Shown: positions 53,539-63,435, counted from the stretch's first letter. The stretch: DNA of 64,000 bases from Bacillota bacterium (GCA_023415055.1 JAEZLZ010000058.1:62001-126000); one strand, 5' to 3'. The notes: generated by a model from the sequence alone, not told the origin. Numbers and translations: made by a program.

Positions 53539-54207
53539 TTATACAAAAACGTTATTTTTCTTAAAGAATTTTGATTTCTTTTTGCGGTTTTCCGTAGTAG
53601 CTGCTGACATCATTCTGCTTTTCTGATAATCTCTCAGAGTAGCATCAAATTTGCGGTAACGTTCCTCCTCCTTCTCCTCCTGAAGACGCATAAGATAACT
53701 CATCTCTTTGACCACTCCTTCGGTTACATTTGAGCTGATATCCTTCGATAAGGTATTATTATTTTCTCTTAACGCCTCCATGACGATATGACCCAATACC
53801 GCTTTAAACTGATTCATCTTGGAATTTGGTTCCTCGGTGATCTGGTTCTGATCATTTTCTGCAATAATGCTTGTCCCACTTTCAAGTTCTTGTAGTTTTT
53901 CCTCCTGCTGCATGAGCTGCTCCTTCCCATCCTGTTTTTCTCCAAGCCATAGTTCAGCATCTGTATCAAGCATCTCGGGCTTATCTAAATTAGATATAAG
54001 CATCTTAATAGCCTTCAACTGAAAACCCCGTTCCTTTAATACCTTTACCTTTTGAAAAAGTTCGATATCCTCTTCTTTATAGTAACGTTGCTCCATCTCA
54101 TTTCGGGAAATCGGTAGACCCAGCTGCTTTTGCCAGTACCTGAGAACATGGGCTTCTACATCGACACGCTTTGAGGCCTCAGAAATCATATACCTAACTT
54201 CCTCCAC
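53539..54207 (-). CDS. MerR-like helix-turn-helix protein
   Basis: This 222-residue protein has an N-terminal MerR-type winged helix (MISEASKRVDVEAHVLRYWQKQLGL, then YYKEEDIELFQKVKVLKERGFQLKAIK). A Glu/Gln-rich coiled linker and a basic C-terminal tail follow. No cysteine-based metal site is seen, so it is not a classical metal sensor; RacA-like chromosome-anchoring proteins have the same layout. GTG at 54207 has AAGGGAGGG seven bases upstream and is preferred over the ATG at 54189. Confidence 0.72.
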   Translation of the reverse strand: MEEVRYMISEASKRVDVEAHVLRYWQKQLGLPISRNEMEQRYYKEEDIELFQKVKVLKERGFQLKAIKMLISNLDKPEMLDTDAELWLGEKQDGKEQLMQQEEKLQELESGTSIIAENDQNQITEEPNSKMNQFKAVLGHIVMEALRENNNTLSKDISSNVTEGVVKEMSYLMRLQEEKEEERYRKFDATLRDYQKSRMMSAATTENRKKKSKFFKKNNVFV

Positions 54208-54316
54208 TTCAATACCCTCCCTTTTTATGTAATTATTTTCCACTTTTTACATTATAACATAGCAAACACCAATTGCAAGACAAATTCCACATATTCCCAT
54301 ATAACTTATCGACACA

Positions 54317-54349
54317 AAAATAGGAAACCCGTATCGAGTTTCCTATTTT
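54317..54349. terminator. Terminator of the MFS gene
   Basis: AAAATAGGAAAC pairs with GTTTCCTATTTT over 12 bases around a 9-base loop. It lies 9 bases after the end of the MFS gene. Confidence 0.85.
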
Positions 54350-54357
54350 CAACATAA

Positions 54358-55629
54358 TTATGATAATGTATTCTCCGTTTCAAGTCGTTTTACTCTTCGT
54401 TTCTCATAGGTTCCTAGTAAGTACATGGAAAAAGCGGCTATTATTGCAATAACAGAGATCATCGGCCATACATTTGTGACTTTGCTGCCTGCAATAAAGC
54501 TTCCCATCACATAAGGTGAGATCGCATATCCGGTTCCAGTTATAAGGCCGATGATGGAATTAAACCTTCCACGATGAGAAACCGGTGTGTGGTTGGCGAT
54601 GTATACTCCGATGTTCGTGGCATTTATGATCTCACCCACTGTCCATATGACAGTAGATAGGATAAACAACCAAAAGCTTTCCACAAAGAATAACATTCCG
54701 AAGCCGACTGTGTAGAACAAACCTGCGATTGCTACGTTATATTCCGGACGGATCTTTCTTGTAAGCAGGGTAATAATCGTTGTCAGAAAGATTACCTCAA
54801 GGCAGTTGATCATCGCAAAGGTGCCAAAATAGCTGGCTCCAAGCTCCTCTCCGAATACTGCGTTGGTCTGTAATGGCAGACTGAAATTAGTCTGAGCATA
54901 AATAAAAGAGAAAAGCATATCAATGGATACGAAAATCAGAAGTGTCGGGCGCTTAAGCAAGGCGATAAATAAGCCTCCCTCTTCCGCTTTTTCATCGAGT
55001 CTTTCACCGTGTAATTCATCAAGCTCTTCGTTCTGGGGCTTCGTCTCCTTTACCAATAATGCCAGTAGGAGTATGGACAATAACGTAGTAAGGGCATCTC
55101 CGATAAAAAGAAATTTCATAAAATTATTGAATAGAACACCAGCGATGATAGAGCCGAGAGCAGTACCGGCATTCATACCCATGTACAGCAGTGAAAATGC
55201 AGCCTGTCGATTTTCCGGAAGAGTCAGGTCATTCATCATTGCTCCGCTGGCAGGACCTGCCACACTGCCAAAGCAGGAGGACAAAATCAAAAACCAGGGA
55301 ATATAATGAAACATAGCCTTATTATCAATTAAAAACGCACAGGGAATTAGGCATAATGCTGCCAATCCCATAAAAGTGATCATAATTTTCTTTCTACCCA
55401 TCTTGTCTGCCAGTTTACCTCCCAGCAAGGAACCAGGCACCTGAACCACGGAAGAAAGCAGCAGGAAAAGTCCTACGGTCTGTTCCCCCATTCCTCCTTT
55501 TGAGGTTAATAAAAGCGTCATAAAAGGATGTACGAAATTACCCATTGAGTTCACCACTCGAGCAAAGAAAATTACATAAACGCTTCTGGGCAACCCGAAA
55601 TAGGTAAGTTTAGCATGCTTTGTTTCCAA
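54358..55629 (-). CDS. MFS transporter
   Basis: This 423-residue major facilitator has about 12 transmembrane helices and the family loop-2 motif GGKLADKMGRKKIM (residues about 70-83). A cytoplasmic hydrophilic loop near residues 195-220 separates the halves. It resembles drug/H+ antiporters of the YttB/MdtG-like group, but the substrate is not evident. The start is TTG at 55629 with GGAGGGG six bases upstream. A promoter with an inverted repeat lies above it. Confidence 0.88.
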   Translation of the reverse strand: METKHAKLTYFGLPRSVYVIFFARVVNSMGNFVHPFMTLLLTSKGGMGEQTVGLFLLLSSVVQVPGSLLGGKLADKMGRKKIMITFMGLAALCLIPCAFLIDNKAMFHYIPWFLILSSCFGSVAGPASGAMMNDLTLPENRQAAFSLLYMGMNAGTALGSIIAGVLFNNFMKFLFIGDALTTLLSILLLALLVKETKPQNEELDELHGERLDEKAEEGGLFIALLKRPTLLIFVSIDMLFSFIYAQTNFSLPLQTNAVFGEELGASYFGTFAMINCLEVIFLTTIITLLTRKIRPEYNVAIAGLFYTVGFGMLFFVESFWLFILSTVIWTVGEIINATNIGVYIANHTPVSHRGRFNSIIGLITGTGYAISPYVMGSFIAGSKVTNVWPMISVIAIIAAFSMYLLGTYEKRRVKRLETENTLS

Positions 55630-55669
55630 GAATATCCCCTCCATTCACTTTGAAACAAATATAAAAAGC

Positions 55670-55720
55670 TAGTGAAAACCAATTGTAATCAAATCAGCAT
55701 AGTTTGTCAATTGTTTTCAA
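55670..55720 (-). promoter_or_regulatory. Promoter of the MFS gene with inverted repeat
   Basis: TTGACA (55705-55710) and TACAAT (55682-55687) are separated by 17 bases on the minus strand. A dyad GAAAACAATTG / CAATTGGTTTTC spans both hexamers and is a likely regulator site. Confidence 0.6.
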
Positions 55721-55813
55721 ACTAAAATTAAAATACAATAATTAAATCAGTTGGATGAATCTAATTAGAACTCAACCGATAAATAAACAGATATCCCCAC
55801 CTTAATCTTTTAA

Positions 55814-56085
55814 GTAGGCAGAGCCTACCAAACCGCGAGGCCGCAGGTTTCGCGGTTTGACCGCAGGTCTTATTTACTGGCTTAACCTGCAGTCAGCTTT
55901 GGAGATTGTCTTCAATTGAAACACCCAAAAACAGCTGGATAACTGCACCCTGTGCAGTTATCCAGCTGCCTGCCATCACTCATATAGCTGTCTATCATTC
56001 ATCCGGCTGTCTGCCATGCATTCATCTAATTCTATTACACATACATCTAGCCATCCCACCATATCCATCTGACTGTCAAAATATA
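55814..56085. repeat. Palindromes and decayed 20-base tandem repeat (MFS-dnaB gap)
   Basis: The gap 55711-56127 has no plausible gene. It holds hairpins at 55814-55828 (GTAGGC-AGA-GCCTAC), 55829-55859 (10-bp stem CAAACCGCGA/TCGCGGTTTG) and 55863-55890 (GCAGGT/ACCTGC). At 55932-55968 there is a perfect 17-bp stem with a 3-base loop (CAGCTGGATAACTGCAC arm). From about 55962 to 56085, degenerate ~20-base units end in CAT (a CTGCCTGCCAT-like motif repeated about five times). Confidence 0.7.
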
Positions 56086-56127
56086 TACCACATATAACTA
56101 ACCCACTTAACTGTTATATGCAGTTCT

Positions 56128-57456
56128 CTATCTTTCAAGATTAGCGAACTTAGTGAAATTCGCCTGCCAAGCAAGCTTCACGGTACCTACCGGGCCGTTT
56201 CTTTGTTTACCGATAATAATTTCTGAGACACCGGGTTCTTCCGTATCTCGATTATAGTAATCATCTCGATAGATAAACATAACAACGTCGGCATCCTGCT
56301 CAATCGCGCCGGACTCACGAAGATCCGATAGCATTGGGCGCTTATCCGGACGCTGCTCAACTGCACGGCTTAACTGTGACAGGGCAACTACCGGAACATT
56401 TACTTCTCTCGCCAGGGATTTTAAGGATCTGGATATCTCCGAGATCTCCTGCTGCCTTGATTCCGCCTTCTTACTACCGGTCATGAGCTGCAGATAGTCG
56501 ATGATAATCAATCCTAGATTCTTCTCGAGCTTCAGCTTACGGCATTTGGACCGAAGTTCACTGACCGAGATTGCTGAGGTATCGTCGATGACCAGATTTG
56601 AATTGCCGATAATACGAGCACTTTCCATCAAAAGTGCCCAATCCTCACCGGATAAGGAACCGGTACGAATCGCCTGGGAATCCACTCTGGAATTCATCGC
56701 TAACATACGCTTGACCAACTGGTCCTGCGACATTTCCAAGCTGAAGATTGCAGTGGTAACATTCGACTTAAGCGCAACATACTCTGCAATATTAAGTACA
56801 AATGCAGTCTTACCCATAGAAGGTCTGGCTGCGATTAAGATTAAGTCGGAAGGCTGTAAGCCGGCAGTCTTATAATCCAGATCATAAAAGCCGGTTGCGA
56901 CACCGGTAACACTGCCCTGATTCTTTGCGGCGGCTTCAATGCTGTCGATGGACCGGAGCACTACCTCCTTGATATCGGTGAATTCCTTTGTTCCCCGATT
57001 CTGAACGATATCAAACACCGATTTTTCTGTCTTCTCAAGGATCGCATCCAGCTTCTCTTTATCCAGATAGCACTCGTTCGCTGTCTCTTCTGCTACCTTT
57101 ATGAGTCTGCGAAGAACCGCTTTATCTCTTACAATCTGAGCATAATATCTGACATTGGCTGAGGTAGGAACAGAGGTAACCAGATCTCTGATGAACTCCA
57201 GACTGCAGATCTGTGCCGGAACATCTTTCTCCTTTAGCCTGTCCTGAAGGGTTACCAGATCTACCGGTTTTCCTTCGTTATAAAGCTCCAGCATAGTCTC
57301 AAATAATATGGTATATTGCTGCTCATAAAAATCCGTACTGCTGATCACTTCCGAGGCTGCCACAATCGCATCTTTATCCATAATCATAGAACCGATCACC
57401 GATTGCTCCGCTTCTGCGCTATGAGGGAGTATTCTTTTTATAAATGCTTCATCCAT
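56128..57456 (-). CDS. dnaB: Replicative DNA helicase
   Basis: This 442-residue hexameric helicase opens the replication fork. The N-terminal DnaB domain (about 6-110) is joined to a RecA-like motor: Walker A ARPSMGKTA (about 208-216), Walker B LGLIIIDYLQLM, and the arginine-finger region ending QRNGPVGTVKL. It is last in the gdpP-rplI-dnaB order, common in Firmicutes. The start lies 16 bases after rplI. Confidence 0.98.
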   Translation of the reverse strand: MDEAFIKRILPHSAEAEQSVIGSMIMDKDAIVAASEVISSTDFYEQQYTILFETMLELYNEGKPVDLVTLQDRLKEKDVPAQICSLEFIRDLVTSVPTSANVRYYAQIVRDKAVLRRLIKVAEETANECYLDKEKLDAILEKTEKSVFDIVQNRGTKEFTDIKEVVLRSIDSIEAAAKNQGSVTGVATGFYDLDYKTAGLQPSDLILIAARPSMGKTAFVLNIAEYVALKSNVTTAIFSLEMSQDQLVKRMLAMNSRVDSQAIRTGSLSGEDWALLMESARIIGNSNLVIDDTSAISVSELRSKCRKLKLEKNLGLIIIDYLQLMTGSKKAESRQQEISEISRSLKSLAREVNVPVVALSQLSRAVEQRPDKRPMLSDLRESGAIEQDADVVMFIYRDDYYNRDTEEPGVSEIIIGKQRNGPVGTVKLAWQANFTKFANLER

Positions 57457-57472
57457 TGGTAGTCCTCCCGGG

Positions 57473-57919
57473 CTAGATTGCCTCTACCTTAACCGTAAGC
57501 TCTGCGGTCACCTGCGGATGCAGTTTCACCTGGACGGTATACGAACCTGCATGCTTAATCGGGTCGTTAAGACCAAGCTTCTTCTTATCAATATCCAGAT
57601 TGAACTGTTTTTTTACCGCCTCGGCTATCTCCTTGGTAGATATGGATCCGAATGTCTTACCGCCTTCGCCGGCCTTTATAGACACTACCACCGTTAGCTC
57701 TTCTAACTTCTTGCCAAAGTTCTTTGCCTCCTCAAGAAGCTCCTTCTGTCGCTTTTCCTCTGCCGCCTTCTGCATATTTAAATCATACAGATTCTGCTTG
57801 GTAGCCTCAAGTCCAAGCTTCTTGGGTAATATAAAGTTTCTGGCATAACCATCACTGACCTTTACAATCTCCCCCTTCTTACCTAGGGCTTTTACATCCT
57901 GTGTTAAAATAATATCCAT
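57473..57919 (-). CDS. rplI: 50S ribosomal protein L9
   Basis: This 148-residue L9 has the signature N-terminal domain (MDIILTQDVKALGKKGE, then GYARNFILPKKLGL), a long connecting helix, and the C-terminal domain binding 23S rRNA. It lies between gdpP and dnaB. GGAGAGA is upstream. Confidence 0.98.
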   Translation of the reverse strand: MDIILTQDVKALGKKGEIVKVSDGYARNFILPKKLGLEATKQNLYDLNMQKAAEEKRQKELLEEAKNFGKKLEELTVVVSIKAGEGGKTFGSISTKEIAEAVKKQFNLDIDKKKLGLNDPIKHAGSYTVQVKLHPQVTAELTVKVEAI

Positions 57920-57949
57920 TTGTCTCTCTCCTTTACCTAACGAATCGGA

Positions 57950-60010
57950 TTACAGTTCTCCCTCATCATGCATTTTTGTTAATGTTGATTTTAGTTTATA
58001 TATTCCCTCCTGAATTGATGTGTTCTCCAATTGGGCACCGGCAACACTTAAGTGACCGCCTCCACCCAGCTTCTCCATAATAATCTGGACGTTTACTTCA
58101 TCAATCGATCTGGCACTGATATAAATCTTATCATTATAATCGGTTAAAACAAAGGTGGCTTTGATATCATTAATATTTAAAAGCTCATTAGCCACCTGGG
58201 CTCCGAGAATCATCGGGCTATCTACCTCGGAGCTGGCGCAGACTGCGATGGCAAAATGCTTCAGAAATATCTCAGTACTGCTGATTGCATCTGCCTTAAT
58301 CTTAAAGTCCATCATTTCACTGCGGAAGGATTTGCGGATTCTGGTTACATCCGCACCGCTTCTTCGCAGATAGGCTGCTGCCTCGAAGGTTCTGACACCG
58401 GTCTTCGTGAGAAAATTATTGGTATCAATCATAATACCTGCATATAATGCATCTGCCTCCAGTGGCTTCAGTTTTAGATTACCCCCGATATATTGCAAAA
58501 TCTCGGCGATCATCTCACTGGTGGAAGAAGCATATGGCTCAACATAGGACAACACTGCTGCATCAATCGCCTCATTTGTCTGACGATGATGGTCGAAGAT
58601 AACGATTGTCTTGGTATAGTCTAGCAGCTCCACACATTCCAAATAGCTGGGACGATTCACGTCTACGATCACCAGCAATGTATTGTTATCCACAATCTCC
58701 CTTGCTTGATCGTTCTTTAGGAACATATCTTCTTCATAATCTGGATTACCGGCGAATTTATTCATCATCGGACGAAGGGAGGAGGTTACCTCATTTATTA
58801 CGATATGGACCTTTTTATTGAAAGATTTCGCGATGCGGTAAACACCGATGGCAGAACCAAAGGAGTCCACATCACCGATTTTATGTCCCATAATGACAAC
58901 CTTGTCTTTACCCTCCACAAACTCACGAAAGGCATGAGCTTTGACTCTCGCTTTTACACGGGTACTCTTTTCTACTGAGATACTCTTGCCTCCATAATAA
59001 GAGATCTTCTCACGATCCTTTATTACTGCCTGATCTCCGCCACGTCCAAGTGCCAGGTCAATGGCAGCTCTGGCATATTCATACCCACTGATGTAGGTAT
59101 CTGCATTCACTCCCAGCCCGATACTGATGGTTACGCTCATCTCGTTACCGATATTGACTCCACGTACCTCTTCGAGAATAGAGAACTTACTTGTCTGCAG
59201 ATAAGGCAGATATTTCTGTTGAAATACGAAAATATATTTATCCTTTTCAAGTTTTTTCGTAATCGCATCGATCCCCTGCATATATTTATTAATCTTTCGA
59301 TCAACCAACGCAGTTAACAGGGACCGTCTTACCTCATCAATGCTTTCCAGTGCCTCTTCGTAATTATCAATATAAAGGAGACCTGTAATCAGCTTCTGCT
59401 CCTTGTTTTCCTTTAATAAGGATATAATTTCTGTCTCATCATAGAGATACATGGCAATCAAGGCATTGCGGTCATTCCAGGCGCTTTCAGCATCATTCAT
59501 ATGAAAATTGATATCATCCTCAAAGTCCGGGGTAATCACCTTACGTAACAGCACTTTATAATTGCGACCGTGAAGCACCAGATGAAGCACCTCATCCGTC
59601 TCATTCTTCGGCAGTGTATCCTCCACTATCTCCGGAAAGATGTTCGAGATAGAACGTCTTGCAGCACTCTTCTCCTGTATAATATCCATGAATTCGTCGT
59701 TACCCCACTGCATCCTACCTTCCAGGTCAAGGATAGCATAGGGAAGATTTAGTTCCTTCAGTAAACGCTTTTGCACCTGTCCATAGTCCATAGCATACCG
59801 TACAAGTTCTGCTGCGATTTTATGCCGCTTCACAAGATATACTGTAACCGCCATCGCAAAATATACAACGGTGAAAGCAGTCATAACGTAGCCTGCCAGG
59901 CGATCAATCAGGTAGATACTCAGATTCATGCAGAGTAATACCGATGTTAATATAATCGGCCAAAGCAAATATACTCTTAACGCACCTCTGAGTTTTAAAT
60001 TGCGGTTCAT
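57950..60010 (-). CDS. gdpP: Cyclic-di-AMP phosphodiesterase GdpP
   Basis: This 686-residue membrane enzyme degrades c-di-AMP. Two N-terminal transmembrane helices (about 14-60) are followed by a PAS-like domain, a degenerate GGDEF domain, and a DHH-DHHA1 phosphodiesterase. The latter has the catalytic MGHKIGDVDS, DVNRPS and FDHHRQ motifs and the C-terminal GGGGHLSVAGA segment. The start is ATG at 60010 with AGAAGGAG upstream. It controls osmolyte and wall homeostasis through c-di-AMP in known Firmicutes. Confidence 0.96.
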   Translation of the reverse strand: MNRNLKLRGALRVYLLWPIILTSVLLCMNLSIYLIDRLAGYVMTAFTVVYFAMAVTVYLVKRHKIAAELVRYAMDYGQVQKRLLKELNLPYAILDLEGRMQWGNDEFMDIIQEKSAARRSISNIFPEIVEDTLPKNETDEVLHLVLHGRNYKVLLRKVITPDFEDDINFHMNDAESAWNDRNALIAMYLYDETEIISLLKENKEQKLITGLLYIDNYEEALESIDEVRRSLLTALVDRKINKYMQGIDAITKKLEKDKYIFVFQQKYLPYLQTSKFSILEEVRGVNIGNEMSVTISIGLGVNADTYISGYEYARAAIDLALGRGGDQAVIKDREKISYYGGKSISVEKSTRVKARVKAHAFREFVEGKDKVVIMGHKIGDVDSFGSAIGVYRIAKSFNKKVHIVINEVTSSLRPMMNKFAGNPDYEEDMFLKNDQAREIVDNNTLLVIVDVNRPSYLECVELLDYTKTIVIFDHHRQTNEAIDAAVLSYVEPYASSTSEMIAEILQYIGGNLKLKPLEADALYAGIMIDTNNFLTKTGVRTFEAAAYLRRSGADVTRIRKSFRSEMMDFKIKADAISSTEIFLKHFAIAVCASSEVDSPMILGAQVANELLNINDIKATFVLTDYNDKIYISARSIDEVNVQIIMEKLGGGGHLSVAGAQLENTSIQEGIYKLKSTLTKMHDEGEL

Positions 60011-60212
60011 GACTAAGACTCCTTCTATTATATATAACAATAATGTTAAAAATGATGACAGACAGAAAAATGACAGAACCTCGCTCTGCTTATCCCGTAT
60101 AGTATAACATTAAAAATCTCTATTTTAAAGCAGAATATTAAAAAATGAGTTTTGCCGGCATTCCTCCTATCGTATGAGTGCGCACCCTGCACGGTGTGTT
60201 ACTCCAAAAATA

Positions 60213-60247
60213 AAAATCTCAGGACACTGTAATTGTCATGAGATTTT
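60213..60247. terminator. Terminator of the transglutaminase-like gene
   Basis: AAAATCTCA and TGAGATTTT, with an inner GACA/TGTC pairing, form the stem. T-runs are on both sides. The remainder of 60011-60269 shows nothing else clear. Confidence 0.75.
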
Positions 60248-60269
60248 ATTTCTAATCTTACTTTCCGAA

Positions 60270-61154
60270 TCACTCAACCGATAGATAACTCGTTTTCGAT
60301 ATCGGATAGGCTTTCAGAAACTTCTCCGTCTTATACTTCGCATCCCTTTTATGATCTTTAAATTCCTTGGTGTTTTTCAGGTAATAATCATAGGTCAACA
60401 TAGGCTCTCCATCCGATGAGATGGGGTCATCCCAGGTAAGGTCAATGTTATACCATTTGCCTTCTACTTTAACGATATTCCAGGCATGCGCAACACCATC
60501 ACCTGTTCCGGAGATGATTCTACTCTCTAGTCCTGCTTCAGTGAACATACGATATGCCAGCATACTATATCCCTCACATACCGCCGATTGATCCATCATT
60601 GCCTCATAAGCAGAAGCTTTTTGAAGCGTAGAATCATAGCTAATCCGTTTAATGATATAATCATGAATTGCTTTAACCTTCTGCTCCTGTGATGCCTTTT
60701 CCAGCTCCAATGCCTGAAGTGCACCTTTTATCTTGCTGTCCAGAGCCTGCTCTTCTTTCAACGATGTTTTATAGGTAAATTCAAAGTTCAGTGTAGTGTT
60801 TGATCCAATCATCTCTGCCTGTGCTGCCCAGGAGCTTAAGGAAAAGGCTAAGTAATCACCATCTTTTGCTGTACTCTTTTTATCAATGGCCAATACGTTA
60901 TCAAATAATTGATCAAAATCAAGTTCATAATCCGGTAGTGAGTATTTGACTGTTAGTTTCTCTTTACGGTTCAGAAGAGCGGTAGAGATTGTCGCAATCA
61001 GTTCCTTTTCGCTGTGAATTTTGACTCCGGTTGCTGCTTCTACAACTGCCTCGGCTCTAAATACTCTTCGTTCAGATCTTACGTTGGTTGATTGGATATC
61101 GACCTCGCATAGGAAAAAAATAATTAATATTACAGCAATCACTCTATTCTTCAT
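60270..61154 (-). CDS. Exported transglutaminase-like protein
   Basis: This 294-residue protein has an N-terminal signal or anchor helix (about 4-18). A transglutaminase-like (papain-fold) domain has the triad visible as Cys193 (AVCEGYS), His223 (VAHAWNIV) and Asp238 (NIDLTWDDP). The region before it (about 50-150) is of unknown fold. These proteins are common in Clostridia as putative surface hydrolases. The ATG at 61154 is plausible. The substrate is unknown. Confidence 0.83.
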   Translation of the reverse strand: MKNRVIAVILIIFFLCEVDIQSTNVRSERRVFRAEAVVEAATGVKIHSEKELIATISTALLNRKEKLTVKYSLPDYELDFDQLFDNVLAIDKKSTAKDGDYLAFSLSSWAAQAEMIGSNTTLNFEFTYKTSLKEEQALDSKIKGALQALELEKASQEQKVKAIHDYIIKRISYDSTLQKASAYEAMMDQSAVCEGYSMLAYRMFTEAGLESRIISGTGDGVAHAWNIVKVEGKWYNIDLTWDDPISSDGEPMLTYDYYLKNTKEFKDHKRDAKYKTEKFLKAYPISKTSYLSVE

Positions 61155-61176
61155 AAGGAACCTCCCATCGGGCAGA

Positions 61177-61203
61177 AAAAGCGTAATTCATCATTACGCT
61201 TTT
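61177..61203. terminator. Terminator of ahpF
   Basis: AAAAGCGTAAT pairs with ATTACGCTTTT over 11 bases around a 5-base loop. It lies 67 bases after ahpF ends. Confidence 0.82.
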
Positions 61204-61269
61204 CTTTTTCTTAATCATAAAACAAAACGCCAAAACTATCAATACCAGAGTAACAACAATTTGCTTCGA

Positions 61270-62799
61270 TCAGTTACGAATAAGATAGTCAAATGCACTT
61301 AAGGCTGCTGTGGCACCCGTGCCCATGGAAATAATAATCTGCTTATAGGCACTATTCGTGCAATCACCGGCTGCAAATACGCCCGATAGGCTTGTAGCGC
61401 CCCGTTCATCCACGATGATCTCACCGATTCGATTGCGCTCTACCCTGTCACCAAGCCAATCCGTATTGGCAACGAGGCCAATCTGCACAAAGACTCCCTG
61501 TAGATCAATATGGCTCTCTCGCCCATCTGCACGGTCAACATAGGTAATGCCGTTCACTTTATCGTTACCGGTAATCTCCTTGGTCTGTACATTCCTTAAG
61601 ACTGTAACATTCGTCAGACTATACAGACGCTTCTGAAGCACCGCATCCGCTTTGAGTTCAGGCATAAATTCAAGTACGGACACATGCTTTGCAACCCCGG
61701 CCAGATCAATTGCTGCCTCGATACCGGAATTACCGCCTCCGATGACAGCAATATCCTTATCTTTAAACAAGGGGCCGTCACAATGGGGACAATAAGCAAC
61801 TCCCTTGTTCTTAAATTCCTGTTCCCCGGGTACACCAACATTCCTCCAGCGTGCACCGGTGGAAAGGATCACAGTTCTGCTCTTAAGAACAGTTCCGTTC
61901 TCTAGCGTAACTTCAATCATTTCTTTCTTGTCCAGACTTTTTGCTCTTACTCCCCTCATAATATCCACGTCATAATTTCTTACATGCTCCTCCAGCGTAG
62001 CTGCCAGCTGAGGCCCTTCCATATAAGCCACGCTGATCAGGTTCTCGATTCCCAAGGTATCATGTACCTGCCCGCCAAAGCGTTCCGCTACTATACCGGT
62101 ACGAATTCCTTTTCGGGCAGCATAAATAGCTGCACTTGCTCCCGCAGGTCCTCCACCGACTACCAATACATCATAGGGCTCCTGATTTACGTAATCAGAA
62201 GCCTCCGGTACACTGCCTAACTTAGTCAGTATATCTTCCATGGTCATACGGCCGCTATCAAAGAATTCTCCATTAAGGTAAACGGATGGTACTGCCAGGA
62301 TATCTCTGCTTTCTACTTCGTCTTTAAAAGCAGCCCCGTCGATCATGGTATGCGTGATTCCCGGGTTTAGTATACTCATTAGATTCAAGGACTGAACCAC
62401 CTCCGGGCAGTTGTGGCAGCTCAAGCTGATATAGGTCTCAAAATGGTATTCCCCTTTTAAACTCTTTACCTGTTCAATCACCTTATGATCTACCTTCGGT
62501 GGTCTTCCGCTTACCTGAAGCAATGCTAATACGAGCGAGCTAAATTCATGTCCCAAAGGAACTCCGGCGAATATCACACCGGTATCTTCTCCTGGTCGGT
62601 TAACGCTAAAGCTTGGTGTTCTGATAAGCGCCGCCTTTTCCACCTTGATTTTAGAGGACATGGATACCAATTCCTCCAATAATGCTGTCATTTTCCCGGA
62701 GATATCGTCCGTTCCGGCACTTATCCTGATCAGCACTTCCTCTTCCATTAAAGACAGATATTGTGCTAGCTGCTCTTTCATTTCAGAATCCAGTATCAT
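61270..62799 (-). CDS. ahpF: Alkyl hydroperoxide reductase subunit F
   Basis: This 509-residue flavoprotein reduces AhpC using NAD(P)H. The N-terminal tandem thioredoxin-like module carries Cys128-x-x-Cys131 (SCHNC). The C-terminal thioredoxin-reductase part has FAD site VVGGGPAG (213-220), redox pair Cys337/Cys340 (CPHC) and NAD site GGGNSG (354-359). It starts 14 bases after ahpC, and GGAGG precedes the ATG. The two form the peroxide-detoxifying pair under the operator at 63436. Confidence 0.97.
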   Translation of the reverse strand: MILDSEMKEQLAQYLSLMEEEVLIRISAGTDDISGKMTALLEELVSMSSKIKVEKAALIRTPSFSVNRPGEDTGVIFAGVPLGHEFSSLVLALLQVSGRPPKVDHKVIEQVKSLKGEYHFETYISLSCHNCPEVVQSLNLMSILNPGITHTMIDGAAFKDEVESRDILAVPSVYLNGEFFDSGRMTMEDILTKLGSVPEASDYVNQEPYDVLVVGGGPAGASAAIYAARKGIRTGIVAERFGGQVHDTLGIENLISVAYMEGPQLAATLEEHVRNYDVDIMRGVRAKSLDKKEMIEVTLENGTVLKSRTVILSTGARWRNVGVPGEQEFKNKGVAYCPHCDGPLFKDKDIAVIGGGNSGIEAAIDLAGVAKHVSVLEFMPELKADAVLQKRLYSLTNVTVLRNVQTKEITGNDKVNGITYVDRADGRESHIDLQGVFVQIGLVANTDWLGDRVERNRIGEIIVDERGATSLSGVFAAGDCTNSAYKQIIISMGTGATAALSAFDYLIRN

Positions 62800-62813
62800 G
62801 GCAGCCTCCTTCC

Positions 62814-63377
62814 TTAGATCTTACCAACCAGGTCCAGGCTGGGTTTTAAGGTTGCAGCGCCTTCCTTCCACTTGGCAGGGCATACTTCACCCGGATGATT
62901 TCTGACATATTGAGCAGCCTTAATCTTATTTAGCAGAATGCTCGCATCACGTCCGATATTACCGGCATTGATCTCTACTGATTGGATCACACCATCCGGA
63001 TCCACGATAAAGGTTCCACGGTCAGCCAAACCATCTGCTTCAATCAATACATCAAAATTACGAGATACTGTATGAGAAGGATCTCCAATCATGATATAGG
63101 TTAGCTTCCGGATGGCCTCTGAGTTGTCATGCCAAGCCTTATGGGTAAAATGGGTATCGGTTGACACCGAGTATACCTCTGCACCCAGCTTCTTCAGATC
63201 CTCATATATATTTTGCAAATCCTCTAATTCTGTGGGGCAGACAAAAGTGAAATCAGCGGGATAGAAGCAGACTACACTCCATTTTTCCTTCATATCCTGT
63301 TCTGTAACCTCTATAAACTTTCCGTTATGAAATGCCTGTGCCTTAAAAGGTTTTACCTCTGTTCCGATTAATGACAT
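62814..63377 (-). CDS. ahpC: Peroxiredoxin AhpC
   Basis: This 187-residue typical 2-Cys peroxiredoxin reduces hydrogen peroxide and organic peroxides. The peroxidatic Cys47 (DFTFVCPTE) and the resolving Cys166 (GEVCPAKW) are present. It is transcribed first, ahead of ahpF. AGGAGG precedes the ATG at 63377. Confidence 0.98.
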   Translation of the reverse strand: MSLIGTEVKPFKAQAFHNGKFIEVTEQDMKEKWSVVCFYPADFTFVCPTELEDLQNIYEDLKKLGAEVYSVSTDTHFTHKAWHDNSEAIRKLTYIMIGDPSHTVSRNFDVLIEADGLADRGTFIVDPDGVIQSVEINAGNIGRDASILLNKIKAAQYVRNHPGEVCPAKWKEGAATLKPSLDLVGKI

Positions 63378-63435
63378 AATATTCTACCTCCTATAATGAA
63401 ATGATATATACATTTAGATTATGATTACTTTTTAA

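Noticed and set aside
54358..55629. Drug-resistance efflux pump
   Set aside because: Membership of the MFS is clear, but nothing in the sequence fixes the substrate, so resistance is not claimed.
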